Source: Mucilaginibacter gracilis
Lineage (GTDB): Bacteria; Bacteroidota; Bacteroidia; Sphingobacteriales; Sphingobacteriaceae
Assembly: GCF_003633615.1 (NCBI RefSeq)
Contig: NZ_RBKU01000001.1
Location: 6,324,001 to 6,388,000, forward strand
Length of the DNA: 64,000 bases
Reading direction: 5' to 3'
Below, piece after piece: positions 1-8,784 of the stretch. How positions within the stretch are numbered: the stretch's first letter is position 1; each line of letters begins with the position of its first letter. A model generated the notes under the pieces. The model had not been told where the DNA came from and ran no database searches. It saw nothing but the letters and a program-made list of their open reading frames with translations. The translations under genes were made by a program, and so were the position numbers.

Positions 1-53
1 GCCGAAAAACATTTATTTGATTTATAACAAATCCTTCTTACTTTCATATCGTT

Positions 54-605
54 TTGACTAAGAAGCGTAAAATATCCCTAACAGAAGAAGATCTTGTTGT
101 TGCCCTGGGCAATCGCGATAAGATTGCTATTGAGGCACTGTACGACATGTATTCGTCCTCACTGCTTGGGGTTATATCCCGCATTGTAGTTGACACAGCC
201 GTTGCCGAAGATGTTTTACAAGAAACATTCATTAAAATTTGGAACTCTTTTCAAAGTTATAGCGCCGAAAAAGGACGTTTATTTACATGGATGGTTAACA
301 TAGCGCGCAATTTATCAATAGATAAGGTTCGCTCTAAAGATTTTAAAAATCAAAGCAAAAACCAAGAGCTTGAAATTAACGTAACTTTTATAGACGAACA
401 AAGAAACACAGTTTACAAACCCGAACTGCTTGGTGTTAAAGAATTAGTTGAAAAACTAAAGCCCGAGCAAAAGTTAATTTTGGATCTGGTTTATTTTAAA
501 GGCTATACCCATACTGAAGCATCCGAAGAATTAGGCGTGCCGCTGGGTACCGTTAAAACACGTTTACGAATGGCTATTATACAGTTACGCACATATTTTA
601 ATTAA
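54..605 (+). CDS. ECF-type RNA polymerase sigma factor (SigK-like)
   Basis: An alternative sigma factor of 183 residues that would direct RNA polymerase to a stress or envelope regulon. Residues 20-95 form sigma region 2, with the polymerase-binding helix around VLQETFIKIW (54-63) and the -10 recognition part near LFTWMVNIARN. Residues 125-180 form region 4 with a helix-turn-helix (GYTHTEASEELGVPLGTVK). The only plausible start in the open frame is TTG at 54; an in-frame stop lies at 18-20. The anti-sigma gene begins 2 bases after the stop, so the two are almost certainly cotranscribed. The SigK/RskA pairing is known from related genomes; the target regulon cannot be read from the sequence. 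Confidence 0.9.
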   Translation: MTKKRKISLTEEDLVVALGNRDKIAIEALYDMYSSSLLGVISRIVVDTAVAEDVLQETFIKIWNSFQSYSAEKGRLFTWMVNIARNLSIDKVRSKDFKNQSKNQELEINVTFIDEQRNTVYKPELLGVKELVEKLKPEQKLILDLVYFKGYTHTEASEELGVPLGTVKTRLRMAIIQLRTYFN

Positions 606-607
606 AA

Positions 608-1468
608 GTGGAAGACATTAAAGCATATATTGAATCCGGCATATTGGAACTTTACGTTTTAGGCGACTTGAGCCCAAACGAGAAGTTGCAGGTGGAAGAG
701 ATGGCTAAGATGCACCCTGAAATTAGTGCCGAACTAAATGACATACAAACAGCGTTAGAGGCATACGCAGCCGAAAACGCCATTGAACCACCCGCACAAC
801 TGCGCGACAGGGTTTTAAATAGCCTATTAACCAATTTTGCCGACGATAGGAATTTCAACACCAAACCGTTTGTAGAGCGCGACGAAATTGAGGAAGATTA
901 CGCAGAAACCGAAGACAACATTAGAGCCTTACCTACCGCACGGCCTAACAGCTTTTATAAATATGCTTTTGCAGCATCATTAGCGGCACTTATTATTAGC
1001 CTGATTGCTTTGTACAATACAAGTAACCGGTTAAGCCAATCGGAAGGGCAAATTGCCTTGTTGCAGAGCCGAAACCAGAGTTTTGCCAACCGTGTTAATT
1101 ATCTTGATAACGAAATTGACGTTTTTCGCGATTCATCGGTAAAAATAATTAGGTTGCAAGGCACGCCAAAAGCTCCGGCATCAAAACTCACATTGGCGTG
1201 GAACCCCAAAAAAAAGCAAGTGATGATAGATATGAAAGATATGGAGCTTGCCCAAAACGATAAAGATCATCAATACCAGCTTTGGGCCATAGTTAATAAC
1301 AAACCTGTAGATTTAGGTGTTTTCGATGCCAAGCCCGACACCGTAACCAAGTACATGCTACAAATGAAACCCGTAGCCAATGCAACTGTATTTGCAGTAA
1401 CTCTCGAAAAACGCGGTGGTGTACCAAGCCCAACTATGGATCAAATGGTGCTGGCTGCCAAAATATAG
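608..1468 (+). CDS. Anti-sigma factor, RskA type, single-pass membrane protein
   Basis: A 286-residue anti-sigma factor, GTG start, 2 bases downstream of the sigma gene. The cytoplasmic N-terminus (1-115) carries the short helical ELYVLGDLSPNEK-type anti-sigma segment (about 14-26). A single membrane helix runs from about 118 to 137. The periplasmic part (140-286) begins with a short coiled coil and continues into the RskA C-terminal fold (QYQLWAIVNNKPVDLGVF). No HxxxCxxC zinc-binding site is present, as is usual for RskA relatives. By family knowledge it holds the partner sigma factor inactive until regulated proteolysis; the inducing signal is unknown. Confidence 0.85.
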   Translation: MEDIKAYIESGILELYVLGDLSPNEKLQVEEMAKMHPEISAELNDIQTALEAYAAENAIEPPAQLRDRVLNSLLTNFADDRNFNTKPFVERDEIEEDYAETEDNIRALPTARPNSFYKYAFAASLAALIISLIALYNTSNRLSQSEGQIALLQSRNQSFANRVNYLDNEIDVFRDSSVKIIRLQGTPKAPASKLTLAWNPKKKQVMIDMKDMELAQNDKDHQYQLWAIVNNKPVDLGVFDAKPDTVTKYMLQMKPVANATVFAVTLEKRGGVPSPTMDQMVLAAKI

Positions 1469-1470
1469 CA

Positions 1471-2052
1471 TTACGGTACCAGCCACTGGCCCTTCCAACT
1501 ATCATCAGTAAATTTAAATTGAGCCCTGCGGTGCCCTGTAGGTTTTAAGCTTAGCCATTCAATAAAATTTACACAGGTTATTATTACTGCATAATTGTGG
1601 TATCCTGTAACAGTATAAACATCATTACCGGCCAAATATTCAAGCCCGTTTGATGCGTTAGCAATACCTGTAGACGGAGCCGGAATGGCCATATACGATT
1701 TGCGACCGGCCTTTGATACATTCTCCCAGTGATATAGCGCTATGTCATCGTTATGGTGAACAACTGCCTGGCCGGATAGCCTGATCTGTATTTTTTCGGC
1801 AGCATCATAAAACAGCCAGCTTAACTGCGGATGCTCGGCTATATCAGCCATCTTTGCCGACCGTTTATCGGTATAAAATATCACCTGCTTTTTATCGGGG
1901 TCAATGGCCCGTAATACCACAGTTCGCAAATTAATACCGTTGGTGCCTAAGGTACCAACAGTACCGGTATGCAAAGCATTATCGGCCATAATACTGCCAT
2001 ATAATAGCTTTGCCCAACATTGCGTAAAAGCCTCACTTAAAGTATCTTCCAA
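1471..2052 (-). CDS. Pyridoxamine 5-phosphate oxidase-like flavoprotein
   Basis: A 193-residue split-barrel flavin-binding protein of the PNPOx superfamily (Alr4036-like). The FMN-binding strand pattern is visible in NLRTVVLRAID (about 41-51), VIFYTDKRSAKMADI (57-71) and LSWLFYDAAEKIQIRLSGQA (77-96). True PdxH ends in a substrate-binding Arg-rich C-terminus; here the end (GHRRAQFKF) is shorter, so the substrate is uncertain. The start is TTG at 2052, the first start codon fitting the conserved N-terminus. It converges on the anti-sigma gene with only 2 bases between stops. Confidence 0.75.
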   Translation of the reverse strand: MEDTLSEAFTQCWAKLLYGSIMADNALHTGTVGTLGTNGINLRTVVLRAIDPDKKQVIFYTDKRSAKMADIAEHPQLSWLFYDAAEKIQIRLSGQAVVHHNDDIALYHWENVSKAGRKSYMAIPAPSTGIANASNGLEYLAGNDVYTVTGYHNYAVIITCVNFIEWLSLKPTGHRRAQFKFTDDSWKGQWLVP

Positions 2053-2099
2053 AACAGTCTAAATTAATGTGCAATAATTTCTATAAAACCTGTAACTAT

Positions 2100-2273
2100 T
2101 GTATACTTCGGTACGTCTTATATACAAATCTGCTTAGTTAAAGCAAACGCAAAACCCGGCAGATTATTAAAACGAAGATTACTTTATTTAATCTTCTATC
2201 CAAACTTGAGTAATTCGTTCTTTATAAGGTCAGTTAATAGATGAAGCGGTTGCATACTACAACCGCTTTTTTT
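2100..2273 (+). ncRNA. Candidate plus-strand small RNA ending at the 2244 terminator
   Basis: The gap 2053-2271 has no plausible protein gene, yet ends in a plus-strand terminator. Upstream the sequence can fold: AACGAA plus TTACT (about 2169-2181) pair with AGTAA plus TTCGTT (about 2209-2221), and GAAGATT pairs with AATCTTC as an alternative. No convincing promoter was found and the 5 prime end is a guess. It could equally be a relic or a terminator used by read-through. Confidence 0.2.
2244..2273 (+). terminator. Intrinsic terminator on the plus strand
   Basis: Nine-base-pair stem AAGCGGTTG (2244-2252) / CAACCGCTT (2260-2268), 7-base loop, followed by a T run to 2273 that overlaps the stop codon of the opposing nnr gene. 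The T run is only on the plus strand, although no plus-strand gene precedes it. Confidence 0.6.
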
Positions 2274-3765
2274 ATGCCCTCATTTTTGCCAGCGTTGCAG
2301 GTATATGTTTGGCAACCTGCCCGGCCAATACCACCGAAAGCTGATTTGACAATTCGTCGCCTGCTTTGCCATGTATGTAGGCACCAATAATGCAAGCCTC
2401 CCGGGCTGCATAACCCTGGGCCAGTAACGATGTGATAACGCCTGTAAGCACATCGCCCATTCCTCCGCTTGCCATAGCCGGGTTTCCAGTTGGGTTAAAA
2501 TAAATCTTTCCTTCTGGTGTACCAATAATGGTATACCTGTTTTTTAGCAGAATACAAATATTGTATTGTTTAGCCTTGCTGATAACGGTTTCAATACGTT
2601 GCCACCAGCTTGTGTGTTGGCCAAACAGGCGGTCAAACTCCTTCATATGTGGTGTTATCACACTCCCAGCGGGTATATTTAACAACAAATCCTTGTTATC
2701 GGCTATCATATTGAGTGCGTCGGCATCAATAACCACAGGGCGTTTATATTCTTTAAAAACTGCTCTTAATAATTCTATACTGCTTGCATCGGTACCCAAA
2801 CCGGGGCCAATGGCAATAGTATTGTATTTTTCCCATTTAATATCGGGCAAGTCGTTTCTAATTATTGCCATTATTTCGGGCATAGAGGTATTTAAAGCCA
2901 CCAAGCCACTCTGCGGAATGCAGACGGTTGTTAAGCCCGCACCTGTATGCGCACATGCCGATGAACAAAGTAAGGCTGCACCCATGGTTTGCGGCTGGCC
3001 TGCTATAATTAGGGCGTGGCCATAAGTGCCTTTATGGCTAAACGGCTTGCGCGGCTTTAGCATCTGCCGCACGTCCGACTCCTCAATCAATTGGTAAGGG
3101 CTGTTAAGCGATGCTATAAATGGTTTATCCAAACCAATATCCACCACCTTAAAATCATCCATAAATGGCGCCGACTCGGGCAATAAAAAATTAATTTTAG
3201 CTTGCTGAAAAGTTATAACCTGCCTGGCCTTTAGCACCAGTAAATTGCCTGGTATTTGGCCATCGGTATAAAAACCGGTAGGTACATCAACAGCAACAAC
3301 GGTTGTATGTAAATTATTAAGATATTCAACCAATTTTGCATAATCTCCGCTAAGGGGCCTGTTTAACCCGCTTCCTAACAAGGCATCAATAATAATTTCC
3401 GAGTCATCAAAAGGTATTTCATCGTCAGCATTAATCACAAAAAAATCAATACCAACACTTTTCAGCTGCACAAAATTATGTTCGAATTCTGGCGTTGATT
3501 TTTGCGAGAACCGGGCAATTTTTACGCTTACGTTGGTATAAAAGTTATTTTTAAGTAAACGCGCTATGGCCAAACCATCGCCACCGTTATTGCCTGTGCC
3601 GCAATAAACCGTAATATTTTTTGCCTTATCGGGATAATCACATGTAAAAGCTACCACAAAGGCTTCGGAAGCACGCTCCATTAACGCTATCGAAGTAATA
3701 GGCTCGTGTGCTATTGTGTAATTATCAACCTGGCTAATTTGGGCGGCGGTGAGTAAAGGTATCAT
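2272..3765 (-). CDS. nnr: Bifunctional NAD(P)H-hydrate epimerase / ADP-dependent NAD(P)H-hydrate dehydratase
   Basis: A 497-residue two-domain repair enzyme (YjeF type). The N-terminal epimerase domain (about 1-215) has the Rossmann loop GTGNNGGDG at 56-64 and the catalytic-site segment DALLGSGLNRPLSG. The C-terminal carbohydrate-kinase-like dehydratase (about 225-497) shows AIGPGLGTD, VIDADALN and NPAMASGGMGDVLTG, the ADP and hydrate site. It interconverts R- and S-NAD(P)HX and dehydrates the S form back to NAD(P)H. Length matches full fusions such as E. coli YjeF. ATG start at 3765; uvrA lies 84 bases downstream on the same strand. Confidence 0.93.
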   Translation of the reverse strand: MIPLLTAAQISQVDNYTIAHEPITSIALMERASEAFVVAFTCDYPDKAKNITVYCGTGNNGGDGLAIARLLKNNFYTNVSVKIARFSQKSTPEFEHNFVQLKSVGIDFFVINADDEIPFDDSEIIIDALLGSGLNRPLSGDYAKLVEYLNNLHTTVVAVDVPTGFYTDGQIPGNLLVLKARQVITFQQAKINFLLPESAPFMDDFKVVDIGLDKPFIASLNSPYQLIEESDVRQMLKPRKPFSHKGTYGHALIIAGQPQTMGAALLCSSACAHTGAGLTTVCIPQSGLVALNTSMPEIMAIIRNDLPDIKWEKYNTIAIGPGLGTDASSIELLRAVFKEYKRPVVIDADALNMIADNKDLLLNIPAGSVITPHMKEFDRLFGQHTSWWQRIETVISKAKQYNICILLKNRYTIIGTPEGKIYFNPTGNPAMASGGMGDVLTGVITSLLAQGYAAREACIIGAYIHGKAGDELSNQLSVVLAGQVAKHIPATLAKMRA

Positions 3766-3849
3766 ATCATTTATAAGCTAAAGCAGTTGCGTTTTGTTTT
3801 GCGATAACATATAATCTTATTGTATTTAAAGACGGATTTTTGCGATATG

Positions 3850-6717
3850 CTACTTACTTTTTTTAAGCTTCGTTGTCAAATCCATTTCCTTTTTCAGGAA
3901 CATGCCCGTAAAACTATCCTTAACCTTACATAAGCCTTCGGGAGTACCTTCAAACAGTATTTTACCACCGCCCGAGCCTCCTTCGGGTCCTAAATCTATC
4001 ACGTGGTCGGCTACTTTAATAACATCGAGGTTGTGCTCAATAACCAAAACGGTATTGCCCTTATCAACCAATAGGTTAATTACGCCCAGCAGCACGTTAA
4101 TATCTTCAAAATGCAAACCGGTAGTTGGTTCGTCTAAAATATAAAACGTATTGCCTGTATCTTTTTTTGATAATTCGGTAGCCAGTTTAACCCGCTGGGC
4201 CTCGCCGCCGGATAACGTGGTTGACGATTGCCCCAGTGTGATATACCCCAAACCAACATCCTGCAAGGTTTGTATTTTGCGGTGTATAGAGGGGATATGC
4301 TCAAAAAACGGACAAGCATCCTCAATGCTCATATCCAGCACATCGCTTATTGATTTGCCTCGATAACGCACTTCCAGCGTTTCGCGGTTGTAGCGGCGGC
4401 CATTACATTCTTCGCAAGGTACTTGCACATCGGGCAAAAAGTTCATTTCAATAACCTTCATACCGGCGCCCTGGCAGGTTTCGCAACGGCCACCTTTTAC
4501 GTTGAACGAAAAACGACCCGGTTTATAACCCCGAATGCGCGATTCGGGAAGGGCAACGTACAAGTTACGAATATCCGAAAACACCCCGGTATAAGTAGCC
4601 GGGTTTGACCTTGGTGTACGGCCAATAGGCGATTGATCGATCTCGATCACTTTATCAATATGCTCCAGTCCTTCTATTTTATCATAAGGCAGCGGGTGTT
4701 TCTTTGCCCTGAAGAAATGATGGTTTAATATAGGGTACAATGTTTCGGTAATCAAACTTGATTTACCGCTGCCTGATACTCCGGTAACACCAATAAGTTT
4801 CCCTAACGGAAACTCAACTGTAACCTTTTTTAAATTATGCCCCGTGGCTTTTCGCAAAGTGAGGGTTTTACCATTACCTTCCCTCCTCTTTTCGGGAACG
4901 GCGATGGAACGTTCGCCATTTAAATAGGACGTGGTAAGGGTATGCTCTTTCATTAATTGAGCGGGCGTACCTTGGGCTACAACGCGCCCGCCGTGTACAC
5001 CGGCAGCCGGGCCCATATCAATCACATGGTCGGCTTCCAATATCATATCCTTGTCGTGCTCAACAACCAATACTGTATTACCCAGGTCGCGCAGGTTTTT
5101 TAGTGCGCCAATAAGCCTGTCGTTATCACGCTGGTGCAGTCCTATACTGGGTTCATCCAATATGTACATCACGTTCATTAACTGCGAGCCTATTTGCGTT
5201 GCCAAACGGATACGCTGCGCTTCGCCACCCGATAATGTTTTGGCAGTTCTGTCAAGCGTAAGGTAACTTAAACCTACATCAAGCAAAAAGCCAATGCGGG
5301 CGCGTATTTCTTTCAGTATCTCTTTAGCTATAACATTTTGGCGTTCGTTCAACCTGTTTTCCAAACCTTCAAACCAATCCCGTAAGGTATTGATGTCCAT
5401 GTTGGCGAGTTCGAAAATATTTTTGCCGTCAACCTTAAAGTGCAGCGATTCCTTTTTTAAACGGGCACCATCACAAACCGGGCAGCTCTTTAAAACACGG
5501 TAGGCCTCCATATCGCCCAAAGCATCGTCGCCGCGTTTTTCCTGCTGCTCTTCCAGCATTTTTATAATACCATCAAATGATATTTGGTAATTGGTAACGT
5601 TCCATTTATTGTATTCAACGGGCACAGTAATTAACTCCTGCGCACCATTGAGTATAATTTCCAGCTTTTCGCGAGGTAATTTTTCTATCGGGGTAGCCAA
5701 AGCAAAATCATACTTTTTAGCCAGTGCCTTTAACACCTGGAAAACCCAGGTTTCGCGGTATTCGCCTAATGGCGCCAAACCGCCATTCATGATGCTGAGC
5801 TTAGGATTTGGTATAACCGAAGCCTCGTCAATCTCAAATATATAACCCAAGCCATCGCAACGCTCGCAAGCGCCATATGGCGAGTTAAATGAGAAAGTAT
5901 TAGGCTGCGGCTCATCATACGATATGCCCGAAACCGGGTCCATCAAATATTTACTAAAGTAGTACAGGTTGTTATCCTTATCGGCAACACGTATAATACC
6001 TTTGGCTATTTTTAATGCGCTTTGTATTGATGTTTGCAAACGCTTTAAGTCTTTGTCGGTAACAACCAGACGGTCTACAACCACATCAATATCGTGAATT
6101 TTGTAACGATCGACCTGCATTTTGGGTTCAACGTTCAGCATTTCGCCATCAACCCAAACTTTTAAATAGCCTTGTTTGCGTATTTGCTCAAACAATTCGC
6201 GGTAATGCCCTTTACGCCCTTTTACCGATGGGGCAAGTATATTAATAGGTTGTTCGCTAAATTTTTCGAGAATGGTTTTGAGTATCTGCTCTTCGCTCAT
6301 GCGCTCCATTTTCTGGCCCGATACGTAAGAGTATGCTTCGCCTGCGCGTGCGTACAGCAAACGCATAAAATCGTAAATCTCGGTAATGGTGCCTACGGTT
6401 GACCGTGGGTTTTTGCTGGTGGTTTTTTGCTCGATAGCGATTACCGGACTAAGGCCCGAAACCTTATCAACATCAGGCCGCTCCATACCGCCCATAAACT
6501 GGCGCGAGTAGGCCGAAAACGTTTCCATATAGCGGCGCTGACCTTCGGCATAAATGGTATCAAACGCCAGGGACGACTTGCCGCTGCCGCTCAAACCGGT
6601 AATTACCACCAGTTGATTACGCGGAAACGAAACATCAATATTTTTTAAATTATGTACCCGGGCTCCGTACACTTCAACTTCACTTTGCTCGCCAAGGTCA
6701 ACAGGTTTTTCGATCAT
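3850..6717 (-). CDS. uvrA: Excinuclease ABC subunit A
   Basis: The 955-residue damage-recognition ATPase of nucleotide excision repair. Two ABC ATPase modules are complete: Walker A GLSGSGKSS at 41-49 and SGSGKSS near 650, both with LSGGEAQR signatures and DEPS/DEPT Walker B ends. Zinc-binding cysteine pairs occur in the first half (CERCDGLGY and CPVCDGARL) and the second half (CETCQGAG and CEECNGRRY). Length is normal for UvrA. ATG at 6717. The end of the protein has a short lysine-rich tail. No uvrB or uvrC is in the window. Confidence 0.98.
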   Translation of the reverse strand: MIEKPVDLGEQSEVEVYGARVHNLKNIDVSFPRNQLVVITGLSGSGKSSLAFDTIYAEGQRRYMETFSAYSRQFMGGMERPDVDKVSGLSPVIAIEQKTTSKNPRSTVGTITEIYDFMRLLYARAGEAYSYVSGQKMERMSEEQILKTILEKFSEQPINILAPSVKGRKGHYRELFEQIRKQGYLKVWVDGEMLNVEPKMQVDRYKIHDIDVVVDRLVVTDKDLKRLQTSIQSALKIAKGIIRVADKDNNLYYFSKYLMDPVSGISYDEPQPNTFSFNSPYGACERCDGLGYIFEIDEASVIPNPKLSIMNGGLAPLGEYRETWVFQVLKALAKKYDFALATPIEKLPREKLEIILNGAQELITVPVEYNKWNVTNYQISFDGIIKMLEEQQEKRGDDALGDMEAYRVLKSCPVCDGARLKKESLHFKVDGKNIFELANMDINTLRDWFEGLENRLNERQNVIAKEILKEIRARIGFLLDVGLSYLTLDRTAKTLSGGEAQRIRLATQIGSQLMNVMYILDEPSIGLHQRDNDRLIGALKNLRDLGNTVLVVEHDKDMILEADHVIDMGPAAGVHGGRVVAQGTPAQLMKEHTLTTSYLNGERSIAVPEKRREGNGKTLTLRKATGHNLKKVTVEFPLGKLIGVTGVSGSGKSSLITETLYPILNHHFFRAKKHPLPYDKIEGLEHIDKVIEIDQSPIGRTPRSNPATYTGVFSDIRNLYVALPESRIRGYKPGRFSFNVKGGRCETCQGAGMKVIEMNFLPDVQVPCEECNGRRYNRETLEVRYRGKSISDVLDMSIEDACPFFEHIPSIHRKIQTLQDVGLGYITLGQSSTTLSGGEAQRVKLATELSKKDTGNTFYILDEPTTGLHFEDINVLLGVINLLVDKGNTVLVIEHNLDVIKVADHVIDLGPEGGSGGGKILFEGTPEGLCKVKDSFTGMFLKKEMDLTTKLKKSK

Positions 6718-6793
6718 ATAATTTGCAGCAACAATTTATAAAACTCACTTATACTTAACAAGTTTTAAAAACCTGCAAGTATCTAAAAGTGCG

Positions 6794-6801
6794 CAAAGAT
6801 A
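6794..6801 (-). promoter_or_regulatory. Possible -7 element for uvrA
   Basis: CAAAGATA on the plus strand is TATCTTTG on the minus strand, matching TAnnTTTG about 77 bases upstream of the uvrA start. No TTG element at the expected distance, so only moderate support. Confidence 0.35.
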
Positions 6802-6890
6802 ACGAAAAATTGGCCTAACTGCTATAAAGCTTAGTATTATGAATTGATTATGATGATGACTTTGTTAATACCTATTCAGATAACAATCAT

Positions 6891-6898
6891 TAGATTTG
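6891..6898 (+). promoter_or_regulatory. Possible -7 element for the Coq4-like gene
   Basis: TAGATTTG matches TAnnTTTG 30 bases upstream of the ATG at 6929. The nearest TTTG (6861-6864) is 26 bases away, longer than the usual spacing. Confidence 0.4.
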
Positions 6899-6928
6899 AT
6901 ATTATCAACATTATTATAAACGTTTTTC

Positions 6929-7516
6929 ATGACGGTAAGAGAAGCATTAATTGGGTTTTATAAATTTAATAGTTTGAATTTAACGAGCGATTTTGAGTCG
7001 CATTGTGTGAGAGTTTATATCGGATGTATATTGGCTCCGGTACCTAATATTAATGCCAGAAAAAAGTATCTAAAATTTCACGATCTGCATCACATCATGT
7101 CGGGCTATGGAATTGATAGGGTTGGTGAAAGCGAAATAAGCGCTTGGGAACTTGGTTCAAGAAGTTGCCGGAAACCATTGATTTCCATTATGAATCTATT
7201 TGCTCTATCCACAGGTTTTATTTTAAAACCATCAAAAGTGACTCGTGCATTTTATCGGGGCTGCAAAAGCAAAAACCTTTATTATTTATCCGACTCGATG
7301 ACAGAAGCCGATATTGATACCTTGCAAATAGAAAACATACAAAGCGGGCACTTAGAAATAAGAGATGATATCCGATATAAATGGTTAAGACAAATAGAGT
7401 TTGCAGGTTACGTATTTTTTTCTATGATTATTCATGTAACGATGTTAATAGCTGGCAAATTACTATTAACTGCCGAATTAGTAAAAAATCGCTTAACCTC
7501 AAATACCACAGCGTAA
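6929..7516 (+). CDS. Coq4-motif protein with C-terminal membrane helix
   Basis: A 195-residue protein carrying the Coq4 signature HDxxH-x11-E exactly: H51, D52, H55 and E67 in HDLHHIMSGYGIDRVGE, followed by a helix SEISAWELGSR that also resembles Coq4. In known Coq4 proteins this motif binds zinc and the family acts in ubiquinone (coenzyme Q) synthesis. Residues about 159-179 form one hydrophobic helix, not typical of Coq4. The gene stands alone between divergent uvrA and a convergent transglycosylase, and looks somewhat AT-richer than its neighbours. Bacteroidota normally make menaquinone, so a role in ubiquinone synthesis is doubtful. Family assignment rests on the motif only. Confidence 0.6.
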   Translation: MTVREALIGFYKFNSLNLTSDFESHCVRVYIGCILAPVPNINARKKYLKFHDLHHIMSGYGIDRVGESEISAWELGSRSCRKPLISIMNLFALSTGFILKPSKVTRAFYRGCKSKNLYYLSDSMTEADIDTLQIENIQSGHLEIRDDIRYKWLRQIEFAGYVFFSMIIHVTMLIAGKLLLTAELVKNRLTSNTTA

Positions 7517-7525
7517 AATCCCTCA

Positions 7526-7557
7526 CAAAAAAGGCCGGTTTGCTGTTGCAAACCGGC
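7526..7557 (-). terminator. Intrinsic terminator of the lytic transglycosylase gene
   Basis: Stem GCCGGTTTG (7534-7542) / CAAACCGGC (7549-7557) with a 6-base loop. An A-rich run at 7526-7532 on the plus strand gives a T run on the minus strand. Confidence 0.75.
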
Positions 7558-7586
7558 CCGGTAACGTGCTCCTTATTAGTTTTAGC

Positions 7587-8465
7587 TTAGTTAAAAGCTA
7601 ACAATTCTCCGTTAATTTCGGTATTAACACCAAAAATAGGTTTCTTGTAGGTATAACCATAATGTTGAGGATCTTGAATAATCTCCTTCATGGCAATCAG
7701 GTTATACACATACGCGCCTGTTTCGGCATTCATTTTAATCCTGAAATAGTTACGTTGGCTTTGCTTGCGCATGAGGCGCGCCAAATTTGGCGAACCTGTG
7801 TTATAAGCCGCAGCAACCATTGCCCAGCTTTTAAACTCGCGGTGCAAGCCCAGCAAATATTTGCAGGCAGCAATTGTTGCTTTGCGGAGGTTTAACCGCT
7901 CGTCAACATTTTTGTTAACTTTTAAGCCATAGTCGCGCGCGGTACCCGGCATAAATTGCCAGGGCCCGTAGGCACCCCGGCTTGAGCGGCCTTCACCAAA
8001 GCCCGATTCCACTAAAGGGATGTACTTAAAATCGTCCGGTATGCCATAATTTTTTAAAATTGGCTCCATAACCGGGAACATTTTTGCAGCTTTTTTGTGT
8101 AACAGGTTGCTTTGCACATTGCTAAAACTATGTAACCTTAACGAACGTTTCATTTTACCGATAACCTTTTTATCATTCAATGGCAAGGTTTCGTTTGCAA
8201 AATTTAAACTATCAAAAGTTGTGGTTTTGTGGGCAATTATGCCTGCATAAAAGTGGCCTTCATCATAACTTTTTACGTTGTTTATAACAACTGATGGGGC
8301 ACATTCTGCATCGCTTTTTGTTACAGATACGGGTTTAAACCGGTAGACTTCACTGACTGCTTTGGGCAAAACTGTCCAAAAAATTAGCAGTCGGGAGATG
8401 ATCATTATCACTGCCATAACGGAGCACGTTACTAAGTGTTTGGTAATCATTTTCCTTCTTTCCAT
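7587..8465 (-). CDS. Membrane-anchored lytic transglycosylase (SLT domain, MltD-like)
   Basis: About 292 residues. An N-terminal hydrophobic segment (residues 10-30) would act as signal anchor. The SLT domain occupies about 135-270, with catalytic Glu153 in PLVESGFGE, the substrate motif GPWQFMPGTA and the later AAYNTGSPN motif. It should cleave murein glycan strands to 1,6-anhydro ends in the periplasm. No LysM repeats follow, unlike MltD. The open frame reaches a TTG at 8510, but that codon lies inside the promoter, so ATG at 8465 or 8450 is the real start; 8450 follows a purine-rich GAAAGAAGG stretch. Confidence 0.85.
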   Translation of the reverse strand: MERRKMITKHLVTCSVMAVIMIISRLLIFWTVLPKAVSEVYRFKPVSVTKSDAECAPSVVINNVKSYDEGHFYAGIIAHKTTTFDSLNFANETLPLNDKKVIGKMKRSLRLHSFSNVQSNLLHKKAAKMFPVMEPILKNYGIPDDFKYIPLVESGFGEGRSSRGAYGPWQFMPGTARDYGLKVNKNVDERLNLRKATIAACKYLLGLHREFKSWAMVAAAYNTGSPNLARLMRKQSQRNYFRIKMNAETGAYVYNLIAMKEIIQDPQHYGYTYKKPIFGVNTEINGELLAFN

Positions 8466-8492
8466 GTATAAATTTAATGGTGAATACTGCTG

Positions 8493-8523
8493 CAAAGATA
8501 AACCATACAATGCACGATGTCAA
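8493..8523 (-). promoter_or_regulatory. Bacteroidetes-type promoter for the lytic transglycosylase
   Basis: On the minus strand TTG (8521-8523), exactly 20 bases, then TATCTTTG (8493-8500), a full match to the sigma-ABfr-type consensus. It places transcription start near 8486 and rules out translation from 8510. Confidence 0.7.
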
Positions 8524-8721
8524 CCATTTACAAAAAACAAGGTGGTTTACCACTTCGTTTTTGGGTTCAAAATCGCACTTTAAAGTACCTTAAACGTTGA
8601 TTTTTAAGTTTGTAAAAAAATGATTTTTTTGCTTGCCCACCCCTCAATTTTGTATGTTTTTTGCTACAATTTGGCTTTGCGCGGTACCCCTATTCTGCCT
8701 AAAACAACCCATATTTAAAAC

Positions 8722-8752
8722 TTGTTGTTGTAGTTGAAATACCTTAATTTTG
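8722..8752 (+). promoter_or_regulatory. Bacteroidetes-type promoter for the pseudouridine synthase
   Basis: TTG at 8722-8724, 20 bases, then TAATTTTG at 8745-8752; ATG follows 33 bases later. The sequence between 8553 and 8721 shows nothing else recognisable. Confidence 0.7.
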
Positions 8753-8784
8753 CAGACCCGCTGAGACAGCGTTAATCATTCAAT

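Noticed and set aside
2528..3025. A 165-codon frame opposite nnr
   Set aside because: Antisense shadow of a clearly conserved gene.
8450..8510. Upstream TTG start (8510) for the lytic transglycosylase
   Set aside because: It lies within the consensus promoter, upstream of the predicted transcription start; ATG 8465 or 8450 fits the signal anchor.
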